From the NCBI RefSeq assembly GCF_964204645.1, contig NC_134031.1:18225307-18289306 (forward strand): a DNA stretch of 64,000 nucleotides. The letters are read 5' to 3'. Within the stretch, counting starts at the first letter, position 1, and the number at the start of each line of letters is the position of its first letter. Position numbers and translations under genes: made by a program. This document shows positions 1 through 12,245 of the stretch, in pieces. A model generated the notes under the pieces. It was not told where the DNA came from and ran no database searches. It was given only the letters and a program-made list of their open reading frames with translations. This stretch comes from Tubulanus polymorphus (Eukaryota > Nemertea > Palaeonemertea > Tubulaniformes > Tubulanidae).

Positions 1-114
1 AACTAGATGTCAACATTTTAAGCCTCTGCTAGCCTCTTTAGTTACTACATTCGTAAAACACGCCCCAAAGCTCTCATTCTTGAATGCAACATTCTGATTC
101 TAGAAATGGCATGT

Positions 115-362
115 GTCTTTCTGGGACAAGGGAATCCCAACATATCCGGGACAGGGGAATCCCAACATATCCGAGATAAGGGAATCACAACACATCTGGG
201 ACAAGGGAATTCCAACATATCTGGAACAGGGGAATCCCAACACATCTGGAACAGGGGAATCCCAACATATCCAGGACAGGGTAATCCCAACACATCCGGG
301 ACAGGGGAATTCCAACATATCTGGAACAGGGGAATCCCAACACATCCAGGACACACATCCTG
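115..362. repeat. 25-bp minisatellite, about 10 copies
   Basis: Tandem copies of a 25-bp unit built on GGGAATCCCAACATATC with a variable GGGACAG / GGAACAG segment. The period is not a multiple of three, so open frames across it cycle through all three unit phases every 25 codons. That is the mark of repeat DNA, not of a gene. Confidence 0.9.
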
Positions 363-417
363 AGAAGAGGTGATTTTATCTAATCATAGAATCACCTCCA
401 ATCGGACAATGATGAAG

Positions 418-443
418 CAGCAGCAGCAGCAGCAGCAGCAGCT
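418..443. repeat. (CAG)n trinucleotide repeat
   Basis: An uninterrupted CAG run of about eight units that ends in GCTGCTG. No supported coding exon surrounds it. Confidence 0.9.
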
Positions 444-1396
444 GCTGTGGTATGTCGGACTCCGGTGGGACAGAGCGGCTGATTCAAACTGATTCAGATT
501 CACGACCAGTATTGAACAAGTGAAATGTGTAACTAACACAATCGGACAACGGAATCAAGACGGCATAAAGAGAACATCCAATAAAACCGATACATTGTCA
601 GCAGGTCCAGCGGTGGCAGCTGCAGCAGCAGCGGCGGATCACCAAGAATACAATAACTATTCACCACTGACCACCACATACTGTCAATATATACAGTCTA
701 TAGTCACAGGACTCCAATCCTGTCAATACAACATCCCTTGATTCTTGAGTCCTGAAATAGGCGCAATAAGACTCAAAAAACGATTCACCTTTTCTTGAAA
801 TGCCCCAGAATTATAGCAAGGTAAGGTGAGGGCTGATTTGGTTGAAAACTTGGGGAGTAGATAGAACCATGAGATATTCACGTTTCTTATTCGAGAATTC
901 ATATTTCATATTCTAAAGATTACAATGTACTATGTTTCAGTTATATATACACGGTTATCGCAAGGATGATTACCCGGGAGGATAGAGGGCGCAACGAGGT
1001 ATCTAACCTGTATCTGCAGCCCTCATCCGAGTCATTCAACCGGACAAATGACTCACTAAAAAGTCTCTCTTGTCAGTAAATTAATTATAAATCAAACAAT
1101 CTACGCGAAACGACAGTAGCCGCCGATGGGTAAAGAAAATGTTGGATGTCGTCATCAAGACGCAAAAATCATGTACAACATATCGAAGAATAAAGAAATT
1201 GTGCCATCGGCTGGTTATATATTGATATTAGCCACGAGGCACGAGGGGGGTGTGTGTGACAGACGGGCACTTACACAACACAACGGTCGTGTTCCTTTAA
1301 CACCACCGTCGAGTTGTCAGTCAGTAATTATCCCCTCGAGGGTTTTCACACAGACTATCCTCAAAACGAACAGGGACAATTAATAGCAAAGAGCCA
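444..1396. other. gene-poor stretch with weak coding hints
   Basis: No gene is supported here. A + frame at 604-741 reads as an alanine-rich then polar peptide ending in TGA, and a CAG precedes it. It is short, has no conserved motif and no partner exon that I could find. Treat it as unannotated. Confidence 0.4.
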
Positions 1397-1397
1397 C

Positions 1398-1441
<44 letters not shown>

Positions 1442-1446
1442 GCAAC
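1397..1446. repeat. CAG/CAA microsatellite
   Basis: Mixed CAG and CAA triplets over about 50 bp, outside any supported exon. Confidence 0.9.
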
Positions 1447-1500
1447 TAACCAATCAAACAACTCTCAGTAAATAATATCTATATGACTGCCTACATAAAT

Positions 1501-1596
1501 CCCCCTATGACATCATACATCTGGATGTGATATAGTAGAGTACGCGGTAGAGACAATCACTACGGTCCATAGGTAGTAGTGTGATGTCATAGGGGG
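1501..1596. repeat. short inverted-repeat element
   Basis: A perfect 15-bp inverted repeat: CCCCCTATGACATCA at 1501-1515 and its reverse complement at 1582-1596, separated by 66 bp. Degenerate copies of the same arm follow near 1660-1680 and 1727-1742. It looks like a small fold-back element or MITE remnant. Confidence 0.6.
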
Positions 1597-2194
1597 AATG
1601 AAATGCTGCAATCATCTTTTCTGTAAGTCGAGTGAAAAGATCAAATCTAAGAGCAATCTTTCGATGTCGTAAGGGGATATAGGCGCTAACCATCTTCCCT
1701 GGAAGGGTCGTATCGGAGAGTAATCTGATGATGTCATAGGGTGATTCGGGGTTCAGGTTTAGATCGACCGTAAAATGGACGCTTACTCGGTATCTTACGA
1801 TTTCTTAGAATGGATCATTTTCAAAGTTACCGGTTTAATCCGATAGTTATACGCTGGATTACGCCGGGTTTAATCCGGTAGTAATACCCTGATTTATGCC
1901 GGGTTTAATCCGTATTGCAGGAGTTGATTAACATGTAAGACGTCAGTAGAAATTTTCAAAGCAACCGCTGAAAACCTTCAAAAAACATCGTCAGAAACTC
2001 GTGTCGCGAGAGACTGAGAGATTATAACAAACGGAATACTGAATGTAAAACACGGCGAACGCTGTGTGTCGTTATCTGCGCAACAATCAAAGCCGTTACG
2101 TTTGAAATTTTCACCAAACGAATCATCGACGTTTTAAAACATGTTTTGAAAGGGATTACAATCACATTGGTTAATTAAACCTGAGCACCGATTA

Positions 2195-2375
2195 CCGGCC
2201 TGTCTGCATGTCAGACTGTCTGCCTGTCTGCATGTTAGCCTGTCTGCATGTCAGCCTCTCAGCATGTCTGTCAATCAACCTGTCTGCCTGTCTGTCAATC
2301 AACCTGCCTGTCAGCCTAGCAGCCTGTCAGCCTGTTTGCTTATCATCCTGTCTGCATGTCTGTCAATCAGTCTGT
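2195..2375. repeat. degenerate short tandem repeat (CCTGTCTG-type)
   Basis: Irregular tandem copies of CCTGTCTG, TGCATGTCAG and TGTCAATCAAC. An open frame across it is low complexity (Cys/Leu/Ser) and is not considered coding. Confidence 0.75.
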
Positions 2376-2474
2376 AATTTCCGGACATCTCCGCATGATT
2401 AGTGATTAATGAAACAACTACGAATTAAACTCTTATGGAAAACGTATAGCATCAAATTTGAATTTTTTCTGTCT

Positions 2475-2790
2475 CAACTGGAGAGACAGAGCAAGGCAAA
2501 GCGAAGAAAGTGGTCCAGGGGGGAGAATGGTAGGGAGGAGACCGGGGAGAGGTAAGGAGGAGAGAGGGGAGAGGCAAAGGAGGAGAGAGGGGAGGGAAAG
2601 AGAGAGAGATGAATAATCAATCAGTTTCACATGAAGTCATTTGAAGCGAATTCATTTATTTCAATCTATTTCGACATTTCTAAATTCCGTTTACGCAGTT
2701 ACAATCACTTAAAGCGTCAAATTTAAACCGTCACTTAAAGAGTGAGAGAGAGTGAGAGTGAGAGGAAGGAAAGAGAGAGAGAGTCACACA
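2475..2790. repeat. purine-rich low-complexity tract (GA-rich)
   Basis: Two blocks of GGAGGAGAGAGGGGAGAGG-like sequence (about 2475-2610 and 2740-2790), separated by ordinary AT-rich DNA. Confidence 0.8.
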
Positions 2791-3154
2791 CATGCAGCAA
2801 TCACGAGTCATTGCTCTACACAGTAATATGATCAAAGCGCCTGTTGCAACGTTTTACATCAATCACCATAAACACAGTAAACAGTATAGATGGTTGTGTA
2901 TTGGGTGAGATGTGACATTGTGAATACCAATGAAACCGACATCCGCATTATAACAACAACACTGCAGCCCCGGCTAATTAAAGACGGCCACAAGGGAGCG
3001 CAAGGTTTGTTTGGCAAATTTCTGTTAGTCATGCAATGTCGAAGATAAAACAATAGAAACTGTTTAGATAAACACGCTATTTGATGATTAACGGATCCGA
3101 GCAGTTTCAGATTCACCAGCGACGGTTAAATTAAACTTCATATTCAATTTCAAA

Positions 3155-3655
3155 CTCTTCACTGGCGTCCCTAGTAAACTCCTCATCCCTCACTGATGTC
3201 CCTACTGAATTAATCCCTCACTGGCGTCCCTAGTAAACTCCTCATCCTTCACTGGCATCCTAAGTGAACTCCTCATCCCTCACTGATGTCCCTACTGAAT
3301 TAATCCCTCACCGGCATCCCTAGTAAACTCCTCATCCATTACTGGCGTCTTAAGTGAACTCCTCATCCCTCACTGATGTCCCTACTGAACTAATCCCTCA
3401 CTGGCGTCCCTAGTAAACTCCTCATCCATCCTTGGCGTCCTAAGTGAACTCCTCATCCCTCACTGATGTCCCTATTGAACTAATCCCTCACTGGCGTCCC
3501 TAGTAAACTTCTCATCCATCACTGGCGTCCTAAGTGAACTCCTCATCCCGCACTGATGTCCCTATTGAACTAATCCCTCACTGGCGTCCCTAGTAAACTC
3601 CTCATCCTTCACTGGCGTCCTCAGTCAACTCATCATCCCTCACTGATGTCCATTA
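3155..3655. repeat. 30-bp minisatellite organised as a 90-bp higher-order repeat
   Basis: The monomer is about 30 bp (CTCATCCCTCACTGGCGTCC plus CTAGTAAACT). Three monomer variants alternate in fixed order. The variant carrying CACTGATGTCC begins at 3181, 3271, 3361, 3451, 3541 and 3631, which is exactly every 90 bp. This is a higher-order array of five to six 90-bp units. Confidence 0.9.
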
Positions 3656-3712
3656 TGTTGAAGCCCTACCCGAGTCAACTGAAACCTTATTACTAATGAA
3701 TCCTTCAAGTCA

Positions 3713-3784
3713 ATGACTCTCATACATTGATACCCCGTGACTCTCATACATTGATACCCCGTGACTCTCAGACATTGATACCCC
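3713..3784. repeat. 24-bp tandem repeat, 3 copies
   Basis: Three near-identical copies of a 24-bp unit, TGACTCTCATACATTGATAC plus CCCG. Confidence 0.9.
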
Positions 3785-5069
3785 GCACCACCATAACCAT
3801 AAGCAACAAGTGCTTTCATTTATATTCAATGCGATAATAAAATGACCACCGGTAACTAATGATACATTTCCTCTACTACTACTCCATCCCAGTCACAGTA
3901 TCAACAGTTATCATCATAAACTATATCCATCTGTCAACTTCATACAGTATCACAATATTATAAGTATCAGTCATCAGTTACAGGTTGTTGGTCAATGGGG
4001 AAGGGGCTGATTGTCTGGATGTCCATGAATTTGACTCAAGTTCTCAACAATTTATTAGGAATATTCATAATAGACTGATCCAGAGACTCCTGAGAACTCC
4101 GATTCTAATTGAGTTTATATTCAGCTAAAATCGATAGAATTATTTCTGGGATCATTTTTAATGTTTTTATCCAGCGTTAATTTGAATTGATATCTGAAAG
4201 AAAGGTAAGTGTCGCGTGAGAACAAATCTACTAAAAAACATCTGATATGCGTCGTGAATGAACTGAATTACTGAATTCTCTCTTTCTCACGACTAAATAC
4301 TGATCAGTACAACATAGATCATTAGCATTAACTCATCAAATACAGCAGAATACAGCAGAACCATCCTGAGCCCAGTTCTACAGCTCTTGGTTAAGATTTG
4401 AATTGAGAAATTTAGAAAAAAAAAAATTGGAAATGAACTAACCTCTAACCAACTATTCATCAACCGCAGCCCCTGTACTTGATAGTTCATTATTTTCCAG
4501 CCATGACAAAATTTCTTTTTCAAATTTGAGCTTTCTCAATTTTGAATAAAAACTATAAATTCTAATGAAATAAATATGTTTTGCTGTGAAGGTGTAACAT
4601 ACGTAATAGTCATCAAACGCCGCAATAACTTTTTCAAATCGTGAATGAATGTTTTTTCTAAGATGCCACCAGGATCAGACATCAAATTGTCTCTTGAAAC
4701 ATTTTCATCTACCCGAAATGTTGAGGAAGTGTAAGAAAGAGCACTAAACGTGAGTGGTAGAGACAGGAACTAAACACAGAGACAGGTATAAAACAGGTAA
4801 CAACAACACTACAGTTACACCACATATCGGTATAACACGACACAACCACCAATACATCATGTGATAAACTGAATGAAATAGTGCAACAGTTTCTCAGTTA
4901 TTGGCTCCAGTGAAATCATCGTAAAACTGTGCAGGAATTAGACTGGATTTTCTGCTCATATATAACACTACTACATTTCTCGGGTTTATTTGGAAAGAAT
5001 TAGAAATAAATTCTCCTTGAAATCTAAAAATATCTCGGGACTCATAAAGATGAAATAGTTTCATGTAGG
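3785..5069. other. no gene recognised; AT-rich
   Basis: Ordinary AT-rich sequence. Short minus-strand frames (for example 4293-4523 and 4894-5079) show no recognisable domain. If the exon at 6550-6623 is real, this would be intron of that minus-strand gene. Confidence 0.4.
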
Positions 5070-5375
5070 GAGCAGTCACCGGGCATGAACTAATGACTGG
5101 TCCCTAGATACTGCAGGAACCAATGACTGTCCACTGGCATCAGACTGTAGGAACCAATGACTGGTCCCTAGGCCTGCAGGAATCAATAACTGGTCCATGG
5201 GCATCGGACTGTATGAACTAATGCCTGGTCCTTAGGCATGATTCTGCAGGAACCAATGACTGGTCCCAGGACATCGGACTGTAGGAACTAATGACTGGTC
5301 CCTAAACATGATTCTGTAGGAACCAATGATTGGTCCACTGACATCGGACTGTATGAACTAATGACTGGTCCCTAG
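5070..5375. repeat. degenerate minisatellite (AACCAATGACTGGTCCCTAG)
   Basis: About ten imperfect units of GGAACCAATGACTGGTCC followed by variable CTAGGCATGATTCTGTA or ATGGGCATCGGACTGTA. The alternation gives an effective dimer of about 58-60 bp. Confidence 0.8.
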
Positions 5376-6549
5376 GTAGAAGATTTTGCCTGGGGATTTT
5401 TCTAAATGTGACTTGTTAATCAGAACTGTAAACAGTTATATATCACTGTATAGCTAGCTGTCTGTACAGCCGTTCTGTGGCCAACCATATTTTTATTTGT
5501 TTTATCGGGAATTTTCTCTGTTTCTCCCGCAATCAGTTGGAAAATGTTTGATTGTCATGCAACATAGCGATATTTACAGCAGGCATCGCCCGGACTGACT
5601 CATAAACACTGACATATTCATACACGAGTTACGCACATGATTTAAACACATCTATAAACAAACAATAAAAACCATTTACTGACTCTATCTCCATCGGATA
5701 CAGATTCTGCAAATTTTGCAAATTCTGCTGATTTTTTGACAGCATTCGCGAAAGGGGGTTAAATTTTTTTTGAAAAATGAAAATTCGAGATCGACCAAAT
5801 ATCCAATAATTCCAGGACTGCGTTTAACAGCTGCAAAATATCATAAATTTCAATTTTTTAATTCAATATTCAAGAGAATTACTATTCAATAAATGAACAA
5901 AGGACTGAGAAATTAGAATTATGTAAATCTGAGCTGGCTTCATGCGACAGTTATCAATCGGGATGTATCAATTCAATGATTGATTGAAAACACTCTCGCT
6001 CAAATCAATGGTGATTATTAGCAAGGCAAAGATGTCTGAAGTATGAATGAAGTTGTCTGAATCGAAGAAGTCTATCTGCTGCCAAGTTACTGCGCGAACG
6101 AACAACTAATCCTCACAATACGTAAAATATCTTGAAAATCCTGAAAGTTGTGAAAACTACGAAGTTCTTGGTGCCATGAAGTTTGGGCAATCAGAAACAG
6201 AAAGTTCGCTGTTAGAATTTCACTGCATTTGTTGAGTTAAAACATCGGAAAACGCATTAACTTCACCGATTTGAATCACAACCGTGAAACTTTGTTCTTT
6301 AGAGTTCTAATCTGACTTTAAAACTGATGACATGAAAATTAATTAGATCATTAGGGGAGTAAAACTTAACCAACTACAGCCAAACTGGGTCCAGAAACAA
6401 AGTTTAAACTAAGGGAAACTAGGGAAAGTTTATCGACACTACAAAGTTTACTCTGTTCCTCACGATCACTGAGGAAACAATTCTAAATTCTATGTTCTTA
6501 ATTCGACAGAAGCAAAATAAACAGAGATTTAGAAGACGCAGCCACTTAC
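5376..6549. other. no gene recognised; possible minus-strand intron
   Basis: AT-rich sequence without recognisable coding segments on either strand. It starts directly downstream (on the minus strand) of the donor at 6549, so it may be the first intron of the minus-strand gene. Confidence 0.35.
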
Positions 6550-6623
6550 CCCGGATGAGAGTGTCCATTCACGATGCAATTATTTTGTAACGGTTGATAA
6601 TCAGTGCGACTGTGTTTATCCAT
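6550..6623 (-). CDS. candidate first coding exon of an unidentified minus-strand gene (partial)
   Basis: On the minus strand an ATG (6623-6621) in good context, with A at -3, opens a frame of 24 codons plus two bases. The peptide starts MDKHSRTDYQPLQNNC. It runs into a strong donor (GTAAGT, complement of ACTTAC at 6544-6549). A TATA box lies 113 bp upstream. The start plus donor plus promoter arrangement looks like a genuine 5' exon. I could not find the next exon, which must begin in phase 2, between here and position 1. The gene may have a long first intron or leave the window. Product unknown. It could also be a chance alignment of motifs. Confidence 0.4.
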
Positions 6624-6735
6624 TTTATCGTTAATTAGTAATTAGTAATCAACACGCAATCAACAGTTAACGAGCAAGCAACGAGTTAGATCTCAACTCA
6701 CGGGATAAATGAGTATCGCGAGTTACCGTCGTCGG

Positions 6736-6744
6736 TATTTTATA
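6736..6744 (-). promoter_or_regulatory. TATA box for the minus-strand exon
   Basis: The minus strand reads TATAAAATA inside a GGTATAAAATACC context. Transcription starting about 25-30 bp downstream would give a leader of roughly 85-90 nt before the ATG at 6623. Confidence 0.4.
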
Positions 6745-8089
6745 CCGGTCCTCGTCTTCCTCGTGAGTGGTTCTATCTCCAGAGAGCGAAAAAAATCACC
6801 AGTCGTCGTCGTCGTCGTAGAAACGATTTAAACCGCCGGTTGTGTTGCACGGATTTAAAATTCTTTCGCGTAAAACAACGGAAAAAAAAAGCGCTTCGAG
6901 AATTCGCGGTGGTTCGTTCTCTGCGAGAATGTGTTTGGAAGTTGTCTCGCCCGCGCGCGCGCGCACCAGAGTGATTACCGCACCTACGCCTACACCAGCT
7001 GCCTACACAATCCCGTCCACCAGTTTCTAATCGCTCCCGGTATTATTCTTCTCTTTTTCGGGAATAAATTTCCACTTGTCGATGAAATGTACGTGTATTA
7101 TCAATATCGCGCGAACGGCGTAGACAGCTGTTCGTCTGGGAGAGACTTCGACCGATAGAATTATCGTATTCGCGTCAACGTCGTAGTCACTAGTTTAACG
7201 CTAGACTAATAGATGTATAAAGGTGTAAGACTCCCGAGCAGAAATGAAGTCGTCATTCCCTTCGTGACTTATATACCGATATACCGACAACAACAACTGA
7301 ACCGGCGAGTCTCTCAGAGAATACCGATATACACCGCACCGGAGGAGTTCTAATGCACCCTGTGAAGATTTCAAATTGAATTTGATTATTTCGTTTATCA
7401 GAATTCACCCAGCGGGCGCGAATTCGAAATCCGTTCTCCCGAAGGAACCGAGGACCCGACATTTCTACCGCGTTCCGTTTCGACTCTCTTCAAAGTTGAA
7501 GTAATTAAAAACGAACTCATCGAGCGCCGTGGAAAATAAAGAACTTTAACCGAACACTAAACCTCGTAAACGATTCCTTTCAAAATCGCACTCGAATATT
7601 TGTAAATCTAATTAATTTGTTTTATCAACTGAAGCCATTTCTGAATGGATTGAAAATAAATCCCGCTGAGATTTACATTTCAGGAAATAAAAGCCTTTAT
7701 TAACGACATTAAGAACCGCCGGATTCCGTAGTATTTTGAAGTGGCTGTAATTAATTATAAACAGTTAACACGATCCGGCCAACTACTAGATCATTAATAA
7801 CACGTTAGTTATTACATTGTTAATAAGTGATCTCGTATCATAAAGCCGATCTTTTGTTAATTGAATATCGTTTACATGTTTTAACTAGTTTAATAATAGT
7901 TTATAAAACTATTCACTGACAGACATAAAGAGACGTGTTTTCATTGAAATTCTATCCGTTCGCCAGAACTGCATATTTCAACTTAAAACGCGACTAAAAC
8001 GAAATGAATACAATTTAAAATTAGATGAATTTTCTCATGGATTTTGAAGCTTCGTACAGATCAACTTCTTTACTGGAAACTGACTGGAG
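6745..8089. other. no gene recognised; CpG-richer upstream region
   Basis: The segment 6700-7500 is richer in G+C and CpG than its surroundings, as expected near a promoter. Short frames on both strands (6842-7158 and 7253-7462) have no recognised domain or good splice signals. The rest is AT-rich. Confidence 0.35.
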
Positions 8090-8099
8090 ATGTAAAAAA

Positions 8100-8310
8100 C
8101 AGCGCACGGTGATGAGAGAGGAGAGATGGGGAAGAGAGGGAAGTGGAAGACGGGGAGAGGAAGGGAAGGTATGAGGGAGGATAATGGATTGCAATACGGG
8201 GAGAGGGTATCACTGAATAGGGGGAACGGGATTATGAATGGTCAAAGAGTGCGAGGGGTGTGAGGGGGTGTTGGGAGGTGTTAGGGGGTGTTGGGGGTGT
8301 TAGGGGGTAT
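8100..8310. repeat. G-rich low-complexity tract
   Basis: GAGAGG-type sequence grading into GGTGTTAGGGGGTGTTGGGG units at 8265-8310. It resembles degenerate G-rich telomere-like repeats but is too irregular to be called telomeric. Confidence 0.75.
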
Positions 8311-9339
8311 GAGATAATGGGTTATAAAGATAGAAGCTGCAGACAGAATTTATTGGTATTTGATAAATATATAGAATACTAATAACATCATTAATAGTCA
8401 CTACTGATAAAACAACAACTAACGGCAACAGCAGCAGCAGCAGCAGCTACAGACCAGCATAAACAATAATACCTTTAATACGTTTATGAGTAAATGAACT
8501 ATGAAGACATCTCCGATCGAATCACGGGATGATTGAGACTGATCGGGTCTGATTGGAGTTATCATTAATACAGTATCATCGCAAAGAATGAGAAGAGACC
8601 AGTAACCAGTGCGCGAGCTACTGATGACTCTATTCTAAGTGAAACACAGCTCCTCAATACCCGCTTAGGCTCAACAGAAACCACTTTCCACTTCATCAAT
8701 GTTTGCACCTGATCAACTCGATGGTTTATACATGAATAATCCTGTTGATGTTGAGCACAGGACACAACATTTCTACATTCTCTATCAAATATATGAGCTG
8801 TTTGTGATTGCGGTTTGCGGGGACAGATTCACAGCTATACCCAGGCAATATTCAGTCATCTAGACCTCAGAAGGCCACCTGATGATACCGGCCTGGGGGT
8901 ATAGGTCCTTCCTGAAAATATTTTGTTAAATTCGCCAGTTTCCTGGCTTGGAAGGACACGGGATGTAATCGAAGATGAAATAGATAACCCTCAGATCTGC
9001 TCTCGTACTAGAAAACCCGATATCAATACTGAATTCCTGAATAGATACTTAATTTCTCCGATGACTTATTTTCCCATCAAATAGAAAATTAAGATGATCT
9101 CACACGATGATTAAACCGGACTCCATCTCATTGAGCCGAGCACGAATTCGCTGTCGATAATACCCGTTTATATATCATCAATATTACAAAACGTCGCGAG
9201 ATGACATACATCAAATAATTATATCTGCCGTCATTCAACGACATCTGATCCTATACCGTCTTATATTAAAAACCAATCTTAGAAATTAGATAGAACTCCT
9301 CCAGTGCAATGAATTGAATCTTTAAAATAACTTATAACT
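8311..9339. other. no gene recognised
   Basis: AT-rich sequence with a short CAG run near 8430-8448. I see no coding segment or RNA gene. Confidence 0.4.
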
Positions 9340-9545
9340 GAGCCAAGAATTAAACCCACACAACTGTGGAACTGGATTCAGAGTCTAATTAAACCCACGC
9401 AACTGTGGAACTGGGTTCACAGTCAAATTAAACTTGTGCAACTGTGGAACTGGGTTCAGGGTGAAATTAAACCCACACAACTGTTGAACTGGGTCCACAG
9501 TCAAATTAAACCTACACAATTGTGAAACTGGGTCCAGAATCAAAT
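9340..9545. repeat. about 41-bp tandem repeat, 5 degenerate copies
   Basis: The unit combines AATTAAACCCACACAACTGT and GGAACTGGGTTCACAGTC. The core (AACTGTGGAACTGGGT) is the complement of the motif amplified at 11071-11370 and 27630-28025. Confidence 0.8.
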
Positions 9546-10044
9546 AAAACCTGATTCCACTGGTATCAGCGAACTGGAAAGAAACCTATATAGAATTTAT
9601 TCTGATTTTGTCATTATTTTAACGGTTTCTCGATATGAAATCAATACAAAGATTGAAAAATCAATATTTAAGTCATTTGTTAAAACGCGAATTCACAATA
9701 TGTCAACTATAACCAATAGACAGACAGACAGATACAGGCAGCGGATAGACAGACTGATACAGGCAGACCGGCTGTTTCCTAATGGATATTGATAGCTCTT
9801 ATTGGTCTCGTAATAAGAATTCTATTCAATTGAATCCGGATATAAAAAACCAGAACTCATAAAACCTGCATCCTGAACGAACGTACCAACGAACGAACGA
9901 ACCAACGGTGGTCGCTATCAATGTTTCTCTCTCTGTCGCTTTCAACGGGCGAAAAAACCATCAATTCATTTCAGATCAATATCTTTCCGCGTTGAATACA
10001 AATTTCCTTTCTACGACGGAACGGTAAATCCTGTCAAACTCACT

Positions 10045-10470
10045 CTAACCTTTTCTCTTCTCGCTCAACCTGCCTCTCTCTACCTCTCCCCACTACCTCG
10101 CTTCCTGTCTCACTCTCTCCTCTCTACCTCTCCCCTGCCTCCCTCTACTCTCTCGCCTCTTCCTCTCTTCTCTCCCTCTACCCTTATACCTCTTTTCCTG
10201 TCTCACTCTCTCCTCTCTACCTCTCCCCTGCCTCTCTTTACCTCTCCCCACTACCTCGCTTCCTGTCTCACTCTCTCCTCTCTACCTCTCCCCTGCCTCC
10301 CTCTACTCTCTTGCCTCTTCCTCTCTTCTCTCCCTCTACCCTTATACCTCTCTTCCTGTCTCACTCTCTCTCTACCTCTCCCCTGCCTCTCTCTCCCCAC
10401 TACCTCACTTCCTGCCTCACTCTCTCCTCTCTCTCCCTCCCCTATCTCTCTTCCGTCTCTTTCTCTTTTC
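10045..10470. repeat. pyrimidine-rich compound repeat
   Basis: CTCTCC/CCTCTC-rich tract. A long segment starting TTCCTGTCTCACTCTCTCC and containing CTGCCTCCCTCTACTCTCT is duplicated about 159 bp apart (near 10101 and 10260), with a third partial copy at about 10350. Confidence 0.8.
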
Positions 10471-10489
10471 ACATTCACTGTTTGCAATG

Positions 10490-11070
10490 TTAAGAATATT
10501 CTCCAGACGACACAAAAATGTACAAGTTTCTTTACTTAATATACCGACTATTTTCAATGTTCAACTTCTTCGCTTTAGAAATTGACAAATATTCCAGAAT
10601 CTGACTCACATCTCGAACTTCCCTTGAAAAAATCTATCTTCAAAGCGAGACTTCCTCCACAGGATGAATTTCTAGTATTGGCATAGATTACATACGCGTA
10701 TAAGGAGTAACTACCATCAAAGAAATATCTCAAATATCTCATTATATTTCGCAGAATAAATCAATAGTTGGGTAAATATAAAGTGGCAGTAGATCGTTTA
10801 GATTCGACCAGACCACTACTTCACTACGCTTCTCCACCCTCTATTAGTCCATTAGTCATTACCGGATTATCCGATAAAATTACATATTTCTGAGCGCGTA
10901 TACACGGCTAAAAACTAACCCTAACCGGTATAATCTATGGACCTCTGAGGAATAGGATAAAAACCATCTAAAACTGCTCAGCATTCTGCAGTTCTGATGA
11001 TAATTAATCACACAACACCGGAATTGATTTCCTTCCTAGGCTTTAATGAGATGCTATAAGCAGGAAGCAG
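10490..11070. other. no gene recognised
   Basis: AT-rich unique-looking sequence between two tandem arrays. No coding support. Confidence 0.4.
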
Positions 11071-11370
11071 TTCTACATTTCACAATCCAGTTCCACAGTA
11101 TAGGAGCCAGTTCCACGGAATAGGAGCCAGTTCCACAGTATAGGAGCCGGTTCCACAGAATAGGAGCCAGTTCCACAGTATAGGAGCCGGTTCCACAGTA
11201 TAGGAGCCAGTTCCACAGTATAGGAGCCGGTTCCACAGTACAGGATCCAGTTCCACAGTATAGGAGCAAGTTCCACAGTATAGGATTCAGTTCCACAGTA
11301 CAGGGTCCAGTTCCACAGTATAGGAGCCAGTTCTACAGTTCAGGAGCCAGTTCCTCAGTTCAGGAGCAGT
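11071..11370. repeat. 20-bp minisatellite, about 14 copies
   Basis: The unit is AGTTCCACAGTATAGGAGCC with single-base variants (GAATAG, GGTTCC, CAGGATCC). The last copies degrade to CAGTTCAGGAGC. Minus-strand open frames across it repeat every 20 codons and are not coding. Confidence 0.9.
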
Positions 11371-11989
11371 GTGGAACTGGCTCCTGAACTGAAATCAAAT
11401 AATCTGAACTCTAGATTTAAACTTAATCGATAACATTGGACCCTGTTCTGCTTTGGAATAAGTCTTAACTAAACAATCATTAAAAATAAATTCCAGAATT
11501 ACAACTACACCAGCTCATCTACAAACATCTTTTAATCTAAAGATATTTCTTGCAACGATCGTGAACTTATAATTCTACCATAATCAAATTAGTGAAAAAA
11601 AAGAAGACTTTATTTACTTCGACGAAAATTATAAACCGGCGAAAATTTCAACCCGAATGCCATACGAGGTAACGATGAGGGAATATACCTTACGTTTGAA
11701 CGGAAATCAATCACAATGAAATCATATCCGACGACAACAAGAGAGAAGAACGAAATCCGGAATGCGTTTATCGATGGCCGATTTGAAACTAAAGAGTAAC
11801 GCACAACGAACCGAGCTGCAACAATATCCACCGGTAATAATTAACTCACAGATGATTGGTCGATGAATTCAACCGATGAAACTGCAAAAAAAAAAATCCC
11901 CGAACGTCGGATCGCGAGAGAGTGCGATAATTACGCGGCATAGTCGACGGCGACGAGCGCAACGGTTGATTTTGAGAATTGACCTGCGG

Positions 11990-12130
11990 CGAGTAACGCT
12001 ACCCCTCACTCACTCACTCCCTCGACGGCTCCCCTCCCTCACTCACTCTATAGCTCCCCTCACTCGCTCGATGGCTACCCTCACTCATTCCCTCGACAGC
12101 TCCCCTCACTCACTCGTTCCCTCACTTGAC
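11990..12130. repeat. degenerate tandem repeat (CTCCCCTCACTCACTC)
   Basis: Imperfect units of about 26-30 bp mixing CTCCCTCGACGGCTCCCCT and CACTCACTC. Confidence 0.7.
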
Positions 12131-12245
12131 AGCTCGTGCGATGACCATCGGCGCTAACTGCGATCACTAAACTACTGAGAGCGAAATCATTTCTTTATTG
12201 ATCTTAAATGTGACTGAAAATCATTGACCATTAGTTCGCATGACC

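Noticed and set aside
604-741. Alanine-rich + strand peptide as a last exon
   Set aside because: A CAG precedes it and a stop ends it, but it overlaps GCAGCAG-type low complexity and no upstream exon or nearby poly(A) signal supports it.
10905-10925. Telomere-like CTAACCCTAACC
   Set aside because: Only two units in isolation; not a telomeric array.
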